Shown: positions 54,851-62,900 of the stretch, one piece after another | How the letters are laid out: every line of letters begins with the position of its first letter | Numbering within the stretch: the stretch's first letter is position 1 | IMG/VR virus record: IMGVR_UViG_3300021197_001752 | Location: 62,001 to 126,000 of that record | Direction: 5' to 3' (one strand) | Length of the DNA: 64,000 nucleotides | DNA from: a virus | Notes under the pieces: generated by a model | Seen by the model: the letters and a program-made list of their open reading frames with translations, nothing else | Told to the model about the DNA's origin: nothing | Databases searched by the model: none | Position numbers and translations under genes: made by a program

Positions 54851-55117
54851 TTATTCCTCCATGAAATCAAAAAGTCCTCTTTTACCTGCTTTTTCCATCG
54901 CTTTATCTTGAATTTGTTTGACTCTAGGGAAGCTAATCTGCAATCGATCTGCCACATCTCGCAAGCTAAGACCACCTGGATTTTTATTCGCACAAACGAC
55001 AGAGCAGTTGCTATCACCCTCATAATCAATCCAGTGCCTACACTCTTGCTTATCACAAGATTTACTGAGCCTGTCAAAGAAGTCAAAGCAAATGCTACCG
55101 TTTTCTAATTTATACAA
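54851..55117 (-). CDS. Sigma region-4-like HTH factor with Cys cluster
   Basis: 88 residues, TTG 55117 eight bases after GGAG. The first half has five Cys (GSICFDFF, SCDKQECRHW, DSNCSVVCANK), probably a zinc site. The second, GLSLRDVADRLQISFPRVKQ then IQDKAMEKAGKR, matches the sigma70 region 4.2 helix-turn-helix that contacts the -35 element. It could be a phage transcription factor for late or middle promoters. Too short for a full sigma factor. Directly after the IMPDH/GMPR gene. Confidence 0.75.
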   Translation of the reverse strand: MYKLENGSICFDFFDRLSKSCDKQECRHWIDYEGDSNCSVVCANKNPGGLSLRDVADRLQISFPRVKQIQDKAMEKAGKRGLFDFMEE

Positions 55118-55118
55118 T

Positions 55119-56165
55119 TTATTTTCTCCGACCGTTTTGTGCAGTCATGATATGTGTTCCACTTTCCATTAGTCCAGCAGAAGTTTGACGGGCCCATTCT
55201 ACTTTGTGTTGCAACTCGGCAACAGTGCGTGCACCAGAGTAAGATAAGCCACTCCTGATGCCACCGTCAAGATCCTTAAGAATGTCAACAGCACTACCCT
55301 TGAATGGGATATAAGAAGCAACACCCTCTGGCGTGGATGATTTGCTGCGCCAGTCCATCTGGGCATCCTTAGAAGCCATGCCACGGTATTCCTTCACTCG
55401 ACTATTATCAGGCAGAGTAATAATATCCCCTGGACTTTCCGTGGTGCCCGCTAACATAGAGCCACACATCACAAAGTCAGCGCCTGCGGCTAAAGCCTTG
55501 ACCATATCGCCAGAGTTCTTGAGTCCACCGTCAGCGATGATGGCAACGTCTCTATCAGTTCTAGCACAATCAAAAATAGTTTGTAGTCCTGGGAGTCCAT
55601 GACCAGTCACTAACCGAGTGCTACAGATGGAGCCGCCGCCAATGTTGCAGCGAACTGCATTAGCGCCCCAGTCGGCTAAGTCGTTGATGCCCTCAAGCGT
55701 GCAGACATTGCCTGCTATGATATAAACATGATTTCCATATTCTTCCCGCAGAGTCGTAAGAGCATTCTTCATCAGGGAGTGGTGACCGTGGGCTACGTCT
55801 ACACAAAGGATATCTACCCCAGAAGCGATTAGAGCTTCTGAGCGTTCTAGGTAATCTCCCGTCACACCAATCGCAGCAGCGAGTTTCTTCTCGACCCATT
55901 CAATAGAGTTGGCTGCTTCGATCGCCATCTTCTGCTGCTCTGCAATAGAGTTATAACGATGGAGCACAGCTAAGCCACCAGCCTTACTCATGGTAACCGC
56001 CATCTGTGCTTCAGACACTGTGTCCATTGGCGATGCTATGATAGGCAGAGTGAACTCCCTGTGTCCTAGGTAGCTCGTTGCATCCACCTCGCTTCTGCTT
56101 TCGATGTCGCTATATTGCGGCACGATTAGCATGTCGTCATAAGTGACAGCTTCTTTAAACTTCAC
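55119..56165 (-). CDS. IMP dehydrogenase / GMP reductase family enzyme
   Basis: 348 residues, lacking CBS domains. [20 protein letters not shown] starts the barrel; [20 protein letters not shown] is the catalytic loop with the active Cys; [20 protein letters not shown] and [14 protein letters not shown] follow. The length equals E. coli GMP reductase (347), and IMPDH is usually longer because of CBS domains; which reaction it runs is not settled by sequence. Either would change the purine pool (IMP to XMP, or GMP to IMP). GTG start at 56165 with GGAG upstream. Confidence 0.88.
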   Translation of the reverse strand: MKFKEAVTYDDMLIVPQYSDIESRSEVDATSYLGHREFTLPIIASPMDTVSEAQMAVTMSKAGGLAVLHRYNSIAEQQKMAIEAANSIEWVEKKLAAAIGVTGDYLERSEALIASGVDILCVDVAHGHHSLMKNALTTLREEYGNHVYIIAGNVCTLEGINDLADWGANAVRCNIGGGSICSTRLVTGHGLPGLQTIFDCARTDRDVAIIADGGLKNSGDMVKALAAGADFVMCGSMLAGTTESPGDIITLPDNSRVKEYRGMASKDAQMDWRSKSSTPEGVASYIPFKGSAVDILKDLDGGIRSGLSYSGARTVAELQHKVEWARQTSAGLMESGTHIMTAQNGRRK

Positions 56166-56433
56166 CTTCTTCTCCTACTAGTTGATTAACTTTATCTTGG
56201 CATTCTGGGCAGAACAAGCGAACCATTTCGTTCTTAGCTCTAACCACGACTTTCCAACTCATGTGTGCCTCCCTTGTCTTAGGAAATTCTATACTACAAG
56301 TAGAACATGTTTTGGGTAGTTTGTCAAACAAATTAATTTGTTTTTGCATACGTTGCTGGGCTTCGTCTGACGCCTGCTTTTGTTTTTTGGTTTTAGCCTT
56401 ACGCTTAAGGCGCTTCTTCTGCTTCTTGTCCAT
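56155..56433 (-). CDS. Small basic zinc-ribbon protein
   Basis: 92 residues. Strongly basic N-terminus (KKRLKRKAKTKKQKQA), then KTCSTCSIEFPK and FCPECQDKVN, a C-x2-C / C-x2-C ribbon. Nucleic-acid binding likely. Driven by the promoter at 56452-56479 and overlaps the IMPDH/GMPR gene by 11 bases. Confidence 0.65.
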   Translation of the reverse strand: MDKKQKKRLKRKAKTKKQKQASDEAQQRMQKQINLFDKLPKTCSTCSIEFPKTREAHMSWKVVVRAKNEMVRLFCPECQDKVNQLVGEEGEV

Positions 56434-56451
56434 TGCATCCCCTTCTCTATA

Positions 56452-56479
56452 AGGATACCATACCTACACTATTTGTAAA
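56452..56479 (-). promoter_or_regulatory. Weak cassette-like promoter, 16-nt spacer
   Basis: TTTACA (56474-56479), 16 nt, TATCCT (56452-56457), then TATAGAGAAGGGGATG. Same spacing and TGG before the -10 as the cassette promoters, but a different leader. Confidence 0.5.
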
Positions 56480-56487
56480 GGATTTAT

Positions 56488-57405
56488 TTATTCTTCTTCT
56501 GAAGATTCTTCTGAAGGTGCATCACCTGAAGTGTCCTTAGCAGCAAGCTGTACGTTCATCCAAGATTGACCCAATGGGTTTTCAACTGGGGCTTCGGCGA
56601 ATCTCTGCACTGATCTTGTCGATTCCTTGGTTGGTGGTACTGGCTCGTTGTTGACAACGATTGTAAAGTTATTGGCACCAAATAACTCTTGATAGTTTTC
56701 TTTATTGTCCTGAACTTGTTGCCACATCTTCTCTACTTCTTCAGGGTCTAGCTTTCTTTCTCTCTTGGCATTTTGTTTTAGTGCACGTTCAAGCGAGGTG
56801 TCCACAAAGATCATGTAGGTGTCGTAGCCAAGATCAATTAGGCGTTGGCGCTTTTTCACCATCTTGCTATAATCTTTACCAGTGCCGTCAATCAGCATCC
56901 CCAGGCGACCTGCGGCATAATAGCCCTGAAGCTTTGCTAACTTACCTTTAGCGACGGCTCGGGTAGAATCGCTTCGGTCGCCCAATAGGCCGATCTGGGC
57001 TGCAAGTTCTGCTGCATCCTGACCTTTATACTCGCCTGCTTCTTTAGCAAGCTGAGAGATGGCACCCAAGTCAGCAAGTGGGATACCCATCTTCTTTAGC
57101 CCGATCTCGAATAGGTTATCACTGTTAACATATTTAAGCCCATAGCGACCCACGAAAGAAGAAGCGTCGAAGGTCTTAGCCTGACCAGCTTCTCGGGCAT
57201 CAAACATTACATCAGCCACATAAGACTTGCCACTGCCTGGTCCGCCCGCCGTAAATACAGCTTTGAGAATGCCCTTATCGTAGACACCCTCATCCAGTAG
57301 TTCTTCGTTGACTACCCCAGGATGATCAAGTAAATAACTTTGACGCTCCTGTAGCATCTCGCCCTGTGCTTCTTTGATTAGTTGCTTAAGTTGTTTGATA
57401 TCCAT
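56488..57405 (-). CDS. Tag-bearing P-loop kinase (zeta-toxin-like)
   Basis: 305 residues. The N-terminus MDIKQLKQLIKEAQGEM is a variant of the tag family. The kinase core has VFTAGGPGSGKSYVADVMF (Walker A), YVNSDNLFEI, MLIDGTGKDYSKMVKKRQRL and ALKQNAKRERKLDPEE (lid arginines), as in zeta-toxin and related nucleotide or polynucleotide kinases. An acidic tail ends it. If the tag targets the capsid, the kinase would be packaged and delivered on infection. Substrate unknown: UDP-GlcNAc (zeta toxins) or nucleic-acid ends are options. Confidence 0.8.
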   Translation of the reverse strand: MDIKQLKQLIKEAQGEMLQERQSYLLDHPGVVNEELLDEGVYDKGILKAVFTAGGPGSGKSYVADVMFDAREAGQAKTFDASSFVGRYGLKYVNSDNLFEIGLKKMGIPLADLGAISQLAKEAGEYKGQDAAELAAQIGLLGDRSDSTRAVAKGKLAKLQGYYAAGRLGMLIDGTGKDYSKMVKKRQRLIDLGYDTYMIFVDTSLERALKQNAKRERKLDPEEVEKMWQQVQDNKENYQELFGANNFTIVVNNEPVPPTKESTRSVQRFAEAPVENPLGQSWMNVQLAAKDTSGDAPSEESSEEE

Positions 57406-57410
57406 GCTAC

Positions 57411-58337
57411 TTATTTACTTCCCATTTCTAACAAGACATTCCTAAATTCTTCTTGAATGATTTTGTTTAGAGCACTGTTTGTCATTTTGATATGACGTTG
57501 CTTGCTTTCGCCAAATGGTAGCTCGCCCTGACCTTCTGGCTCGGCTGCCAAACCTTTGGTCTGACTCTTATAAAGGCTGCCGCCTTGCGCCAATAGATTC
57601 AACACACCCTTTACGCTGCCGATGTTTCCATGACCACCTCTTAGTTTCTTGAGGGCATCATATTTCTCGTCTTCGAGCTTATCATCACCAAAGGGGAACT
57701 GTACACTAAGGTTGAATGCGGTTTTAGATGTGTCGCCTCGGTTTGGAATAGCCTTGAGTTCTATCTCAATATGCTCTGGGTAGAATATATCATACCTCAA
57801 AACACCTGTGGTGATTGACTCTATGTGAGCAATTGGCTTGTTCTTCATATCTGGAATAATATTTGCCAGCACTTTAGCTAAGTGATCTTCATACTCTACA
57901 GCAGCTTTGACCAATGCATCATAAAGGTCGTTGTCTCTACCACGATCTAGCAAGCCAGCGTGGATGGCCTTGTTCGTCGCCGCCAGGTTCATCTCGCCTT
58001 GGGTTTCTTCTGCTAGCTCTTGTCTAATAATATTTTGTAGTTGTTGTTTTGTGATTTTCATTTTATTCTCCCTTTCATCTAGACCGCCATACATTGTGAC
58101 TATCTGTACCGCAGCCTTGTTTACGAGGTCAAAAGGTATCTTATCAAATCTACTCTGGAGATTTTTGATAGTGTATTGTATCTTTTCTTCTTTGTTGTTG
58201 CCTTTGGTAAACTTCTTAATTTTGTCAACACCACCAAATTGCTTAATATAAACGTCAACCATTTTCTGCACGTCCGCTTCGTCGGTGCTGAGCGCCTCTC
58301 TAATCATTTGACGTATTTGATCTTTGGTAATCTTCAT
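57411..58337 (-). CDS. Fused tag protein with two (or three) tag peptides
   Basis: 308 residues. It starts with MKITKDQIRQMIREA. A second tag, MKITKQQLQNIIRQE, begins at Met93 (58061) right after an in-frame ribosome-site sequence (AAAGGGAG), as if a stop codon between two genes had been lost. The second module (93-289) has LRYDIFYPEHIEIELKAIPN and FNLSVQFPFGDDK, beta strands of an unknown domain. The C-terminus MTNSALNKIIQEEFRNVLLE looks like a third tag. Both an entire polyprotein and a protein from the internal start may be made. Confidence 0.75.
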   Translation of the reverse strand: MKITKDQIRQMIREALSTDEADVQKMVDVYIKQFGGVDKIKKFTKGNNKEEKIQYTIKNLQSRFDKIPFDLVNKAAVQIVTMYGGLDERENKMKITKQQLQNIIRQELAEETQGEMNLAATNKAIHAGLLDRGRDNDLYDALVKAAVEYEDHLAKVLANIIPDMKNKPIAHIESITTGVLRYDIFYPEHIEIELKAIPNRGDTSKTAFNLSVQFPFGDDKLEDEKYDALKKLRGGHGNIGSVKGVLNLLAQGGSLYKSQTKGLAAEPEGQGELPFGESKQRHIKMTNSALNKIIQEEFRNVLLEMGSK

Positions 58338-58341
58338 TTTG

Positions 58342-58515
58342 CTATCCTTCGCTATCTACCAGTCTGTCTAGGATAGCTTGCAGTCTTTCATATTGGGACT
58401 TATGTGCCTGCACGGCTTTCTTAAGCTCTGCTATAACATCATTCATCGTGTCTTTGTCACTATCTGAGATTTCTTCCCTAATAATCTTTCTTAGCTCGCC
58501 TTTGCTAATCTTCAT
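58342..58515 (-). CDS. Tag-bearing small helical protein
   Basis: 57 residues, ATG 58515 overlapping the upstream stop (TAATG). MKISKGELRKIIREEI is the tag; the rest is one long helix (VIAELKKAVQAHKSQYERLQ). Stop lies four bases before the next tag gene. Confidence 0.75.
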   Translation of the reverse strand: MKISKGELRKIIREEISDSDKDTMNDVIAELKKAVQAHKSQYERLQAILDRLVDSEG

Positions 58516-58763
58516 TAGTTCTTGCCGTCTTCATTTGCTATTGCTTGCATTATCATACGCAGTGAATCGGCGTCCTCCTGAAGCGGGTGATAATCGCCTT
58601 CTTGGTTTTCAATATACTCCGTAAGAGCATTATAGCCGTCTTCCAGAAGATCAAGGGCTCTGGCGAGAGGACCGCCGTAGGAGTCATAAGGGGCATCACC
58701 CTCAAACTCTTTGAGTAACTCTTCTTTAATAATCTTTTGTAGTTCTTGTTTGGTGATTTTCAT
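58515..58763 (-). CDS. Tag-bearing small protein
   Basis: 82 residues. Tag MKITKQELQKIIKEEL, then a Gly-rich turn (GDAPYDSYGGPLARALDLL) and an acidic helical body. Overlaps both neighbours by ATGA or TAATG. Confidence 0.8.
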   Translation of the reverse strand: MKITKQELQKIIKEELLKEFEGDAPYDSYGGPLARALDLLEDGYNALTEYIENQEGDYHPLQEDADSLRMIMQAIANEDGKN

Positions 58764-58951
58764 TTTCTATCTGCTCCCCTGGATAAGGTGTTTAGAGCAT
58801 TATAAATTTCTTTCATCCGAGAATCCTCAAAACTAAGTTCGTTACTTGTGTCATCCACAATGTCTTGTAAAGCGCCCTGTGCGCTGGCTAGCACCTGTGA
58901 AGTATACGCTTCTTTGATTATGCTTCGTAGCTCTTCTTTAGTGATTTTCAT
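58760..58951 (-). CDS. Tag-bearing small protein
   Basis: 63 residues. Tag MKITKEELRSIIKEA fits the T4-type (I/L)-x-E/A cleavage pattern exactly (IKE then A). The body is helical and neutral (SQVLASAQGALQDIVDDTSN). Confidence 0.8.
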   Translation of the reverse strand: MKITKEELRSIIKEAYTSQVLASAQGALQDIVDDTSNELSFEDSRMKEIYNALNTLSRGADRK

Positions 58952-58954
58952 TTC

Positions 58955-59326
58955 TTAGCCCCAGTCGTCTTCGTCTGGTAGACGGCGACCTGACTCTTTG
59001 GTTAGCATCTGAGCGGCTTCCACAGCTATTTGCTCGTCTGCGCCTTGGTCCTCTAGTTCCTTCTTGAACTCCATAAACACACCAGTGGTTGCTTTAAAAC
59101 GTTCATCGCTCAGCATCGCCTTTTGACCGTCGCTGAGAGTCTTGCCTAGAGCCACAGCCCTAAGGACATAAGTGTATTGGTATGTCTCTTTGTCAGTCAT
59201 TTCTTCCTTATCCAAGCCAAGCTCCTTGAGGATTGCTTTGACAACCTCGTCTCGACGCTCAAGCTGGTTACCTTTATATGTGACTTCTGTAATATACTTG
59301 CGCCACTCTGATAATAATTCTTTCAT
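58955..59326 (-). CDS. Tag-like small protein, second tag type
   Basis: 123 residues from ATG 59326, seven bases after AAGGGG and overlapping the upstream TGA; an ATG at 59332 is also in frame. MKELLSEWRKYITEVTYKG is a different N-terminal helix that still ends I-x-E. The body is helical (VVKAILKELGLDKEEMTDKE) with a Leu-rich second half. Same gene run. Confidence 0.7.
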   Translation of the reverse strand: MKELLSEWRKYITEVTYKGNQLERRDEVVKAILKELGLDKEEMTDKETYQYTYVLRAVALGKTLSDGQKAMLSDERFKATTGVFMEFKKELEDQGADEQIAVEAAQMLTKESGRRLPDEDDWG

Positions 59327-59427
59327 CAACATGCCCCTTCGCAGCTAGCGCAAGCGCAACAGCCGCAGCAGCAGCAACAGTGGCTGCTATTGAATAGATT
59401 AACTAATTTGTGTAATAGGTTTTTCAT
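59326..59427 (-). CDS. Cys-rich mini-protein
   Basis: 33 residues from ATG 59427, in an ATGA overlap with the preceding tag gene. The first 15 residues are an amphipathic helix (MKNLLHKLVNLFNSS); the rest is HCCCCCGCCACASCEGAC, ten Cys in 18 residues. It may bind metal or thiols, or be lipidated. Nothing similar comes to mind among phage proteins. Confidence 0.6.
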   Translation of the reverse strand: MKNLLHKLVNLFNSSHCCCCCGCCACASCEGAC

Positions 59428-59693
59428 GAGTCCATCTCCAAGGCTAACATGATCTCGTCCATTGCCTTAGAGATGCTCCTAGCAGCATCATCAAGATAAC
59501 TCTGCGCATCTTGGATTGGAACACTGCCACCCATCTTATCAACAAGGTCGTTTGAAAGTGAACCGATCTTTTGACGCATCTCCATTAAAGCTGCAACATG
59601 TGGCTGGTCTGCGTGAGGGTTTTTACCAAGGTCAGCGTAGCGCCCGACCTCTTCTTTGATAATCTGCCTTAGCTTTGCTTTGGTGATCTTCAT
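59424..59693 (-). CDS. Tag-bearing small protein
   Basis: 89 residues. Tag MKITKAKLRQIIKEEV, then GRYADLGKNPHADQPHVAAL and a helical body (DAQSYLDDAARSISKAMDEI). One base after the next tag gene's start region; tightly packed. Confidence 0.8.
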   Translation of the reverse strand: MKITKAKLRQIIKEEVGRYADLGKNPHADQPHVAALMEMRQKIGSLSNDLVDKMGGSVPIQDAQSYLDDAARSISKAMDEIMLALEMDS

Positions 59694-59694
59694 T

Positions 59695-59934
59695 CTAGAC
59701 GTCCATCTTGCTCATATCGATATCGCCAGCAGGCTCACCGCTTGGCTTCGTTCCGCCATGGCGATTCTGCATAGCCAGAAGATCATCCATAATCTCTGGT
59801 GTTCCGCCCATCTCTTGGGCTACTCGCATAAGCTCTTGGAACAGCACTTCCATTTGTGTGCTGTACTCTTCGTTGAGTTCTTTAGCAACTTCTTCTTTAA
59901 TGATTTCTTTGAGTTGTTCTTTAGTAATCTTCAT
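59695..59934 (-). CDS. Tag-bearing small protein
   Basis: 79 residues. Tag MKITKEQLKEIIKEEV, helical body (QMEVLFQELMRVAQEMGGTP) and a Gly/Pro-rich end (GGTKPSGEPAGDIDMSKMDV). First gene of the tag run, with a CTATTTATATT motif 55 bases upstream. Confidence 0.8.
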   Translation of the reverse strand: MKITKEQLKEIIKEEVAKELNEEYSTQMEVLFQELMRVAQEMGGTPEIMDDLLAMQNRHGGTKPSGEPAGDIDMSKMDV

Positions 59935-59976
59935 TTAGTAAATCCCCTTTGGGCACCATGTGGGTGCGGTAATACA

Positions 59977-59989
59977 ATATAAATAGTTG
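59977..59989 (-). promoter_or_regulatory. CTATTTA motif, candidate late promoter
   Basis: Minus strand GCAACTATTTATAT between dnaE and the tag gene run. Confidence 0.4.
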
Positions 59990-59996
59990 CTATATG

Positions 59997-62900
59997 TTAT
60001 AAAAGCCTAAGATTATGCTTGATACTATAGGTACTAAATCCCCATCGTGGTTCGTGCTTGAGCTTGCCAACGTAAATACGATTAGTTTTAATGATGTCCG
60101 TGTCTTTCACACCCCAGCATTTGATCTGCTCATCCGCCCCGTTGTGATCGGTGACTGACACAATATAATATTTCTTACCGTGCTTTGTCTTCTTGACTTT
60201 AATCTCTCTTGGGATGAACCAACAAAGAATCAATTCTGGATCATACTCGGAAATCGGTGGGCAGCCTTTGTTCATAAGAGACTCCCGTGTAAAGTCATCC
60301 ATGATAAGGTCAATAGGATAGATACCTGTTAGAGTCGTTAGATGCTCTATCTTTTCTTCCTTTGTGAAGCTACCTTCATCTTTATATGTTTCGATATTTT
60401 CATTTAGGTTCTTCTCCTTGCGTGGACGATCGACAGCCACAGAAGACCAAAAGTGCTTCATGCCTGTGAAGCGATCATCCATCAACTCATTGAGCGCCTG
60501 GCTGCGCACTAGGACGTCCAACGCCTTCTTGTTGAGCTTGGAGTACGTAATGTCTTCATTGAAAATAAACTCTTCAATCTTGTTGAAGGGTCGATTATCT
60601 AGGATCTGCTGAATGGCTGTTGAGCCCAAGCCCTTGATCGCAGTCAATGGTTGGATCAAGTTCTTGCCGTCGGCGTCAATCTCCCAAACCATCCCTGACT
60701 TGTTGATGCTAGCAGGAACAATATTGAACCCAAACTTCTTAGCTGTGTTGATTGCTGCCATCTTGCGCTTTTCTGGTTCTTTATCTAAGAACGCTGCGAT
60801 CCACTCGGTCGGATAGTAATGTGCCAACCAAGCGCACTGGAACGACACTGCCCCATACGAAACTGCGTGTGACAGGTTGAAGCCATAGCCTGAGAAGAAT
60901 ACCATCTTTGCCCAAAGGTCTTTAGCAACCTGCTCCGATAGTCCCTTATCATTACAACCTTTGAGGAACTTAGCATAGATCTTCTCTCTTACACTGTCCT
61001 TGCCCGTACCACGCTTAGTAAGAACTTTGCGGAGGAGGTTCCCTTCGTCTAGTGTGATGTTGTCTCCCAGCTTGTGAGCCAGCATAGCCAACTGCTCTTG
61101 GAACACTAACAGTCCGTATGTATCCCCTAGCACTTCTTCAATAAGCGGGTGCTTATATACTACCTGATCTGGATTACTCTTGTTGGCGATATACATCTGA
61201 TCTGCTTTTGCCGACAAAGGTCCTGGTCTAAAGATCGCCGTGATGGCTGCAAAGTCCATAAGTGACTCTGGCTTGGCTTCTTGACAGAAGGCCTGTGCAG
61301 GTCCACTAGTCATTTGAAAGACGCCTGCCCACTTGCCCTTATGGAAGATGTTCTCCCAGACTGCCTGGTCATCAAAGTCAATCACATTAGGATGAAGTTG
61401 CTCGTCGTAGAAGGCACGTACCTGCTCAAACGTTGGATCTTCAATACCGTGGTGGCGCTTCAAGACGTGGCGAATTGCTCCCGAGATCATGCGGAGAGTT
61501 GATAGCCCAAGCAAGTCAAACTTAATAAACCCTAGCGGTTCCAAGTGTCGAACGTTCTGACCCTCGCTCCATGGAGTCTGCATCACGCCACCTGAGTTGA
61601 TCAATGGCATATGCTTATCTAGATTCTCTGCCACTACGATACCGCCTGCGTGCCTACTAACACTGCGGACATTACCAAACAGGTTATCAACATGTGTAGC
61701 AATATGCGGATACTTATCAAAGAACTCCTGAAGCGTTTCGCTATATTCTTTTACCTCATCAAACGTTGGAACATAAACGCCCGCTGTTTGTCCGTGCGCT
61801 GCCTTAGCCTTGGGGGTAGCCTCGCTCATCATGACGCCCGTAACTTTATTCACCTCTGCAAAGGGGACGCCATAGAACTTGCCAATGTCCTTGATAAGTG
61901 AGCGCAACTGTAGTGTATTGAAGTTGCTAATTGGTACGACGTTGACGCCGAGCTTGCCCCACTCTTCTGCTAGCTGCTCCTTGAGTTGCATTGGCTCCTC
62001 AACATCGAAATCAATATCGGGATAGCCTTTGCCGCCCTTGGTCAAGAACCTCTCGAACTGAAGGCTGTACTTGATCGGATCAACCTGGGTAATGTCTAGG
62101 ACGTAGGATAGCAACGATCCTGCTGCCGAGCCTCGCCCGAGACCAACAAGCATCTCCTCTTGTGCCCTATCGCTAATAGCCTTCATAGTCAAAAAGTATT
62201 GGGCGAAGCCACGGTCCTTGATGACAGACAACTCATACTTGAGCCGCTCGACATACTCTGGATCTTTTAGGTCTTTCTCCTTTAGTCCCTTCAAAGCCTG
62301 CCTTGTTAGTGTTTCCATCGCTGTCGTGCCCTCTGGAACAACAAAGTCTGGCAACCGCACCTGACTATCTGGAAGGAAGTCTTCAATCCGATCGTATGCA
62401 ATATGATGTGTGCGCTCGATGCTGGCACGGACAAAGCTGTCATCATACTCAATCTTAGATCGCCCTGCATATTTCTCATATGCCTCCCACATCTGATCAC
62501 CGTTGCGAGGATACAACTCGTAGCCGATCTCCTCTACCGATTCTGGTAGTCGATGGGCGTCCTGATCTTCATAAGGAGCTTTACCTCCCCACCCAATGCG
62601 GCGATACATCTCACGGTCCTTCCACAACTCTGGTCGTGGGTAGTGACTGTCGGATGTACTGATAACCTCTGCGCCCATCTCTGTGCAAGCTTGGATGATT
62701 AGATCGTTGACAATGTGCTGCTCGGAAATATCGTTCCACTGGATCTCCCCATAGAACCTATCACCAAAGATGTCTTGAAACTCACCGATCGTCTGGCGCA
62801 TCGATGCTAAAACCATATCTGCGTCGTACTCGTGTGTGACTGGATCACGGTGTTTCCAAAAGTCCCCAAAGAGCGGTCCCGACATGCAAGCACTGCTGAC

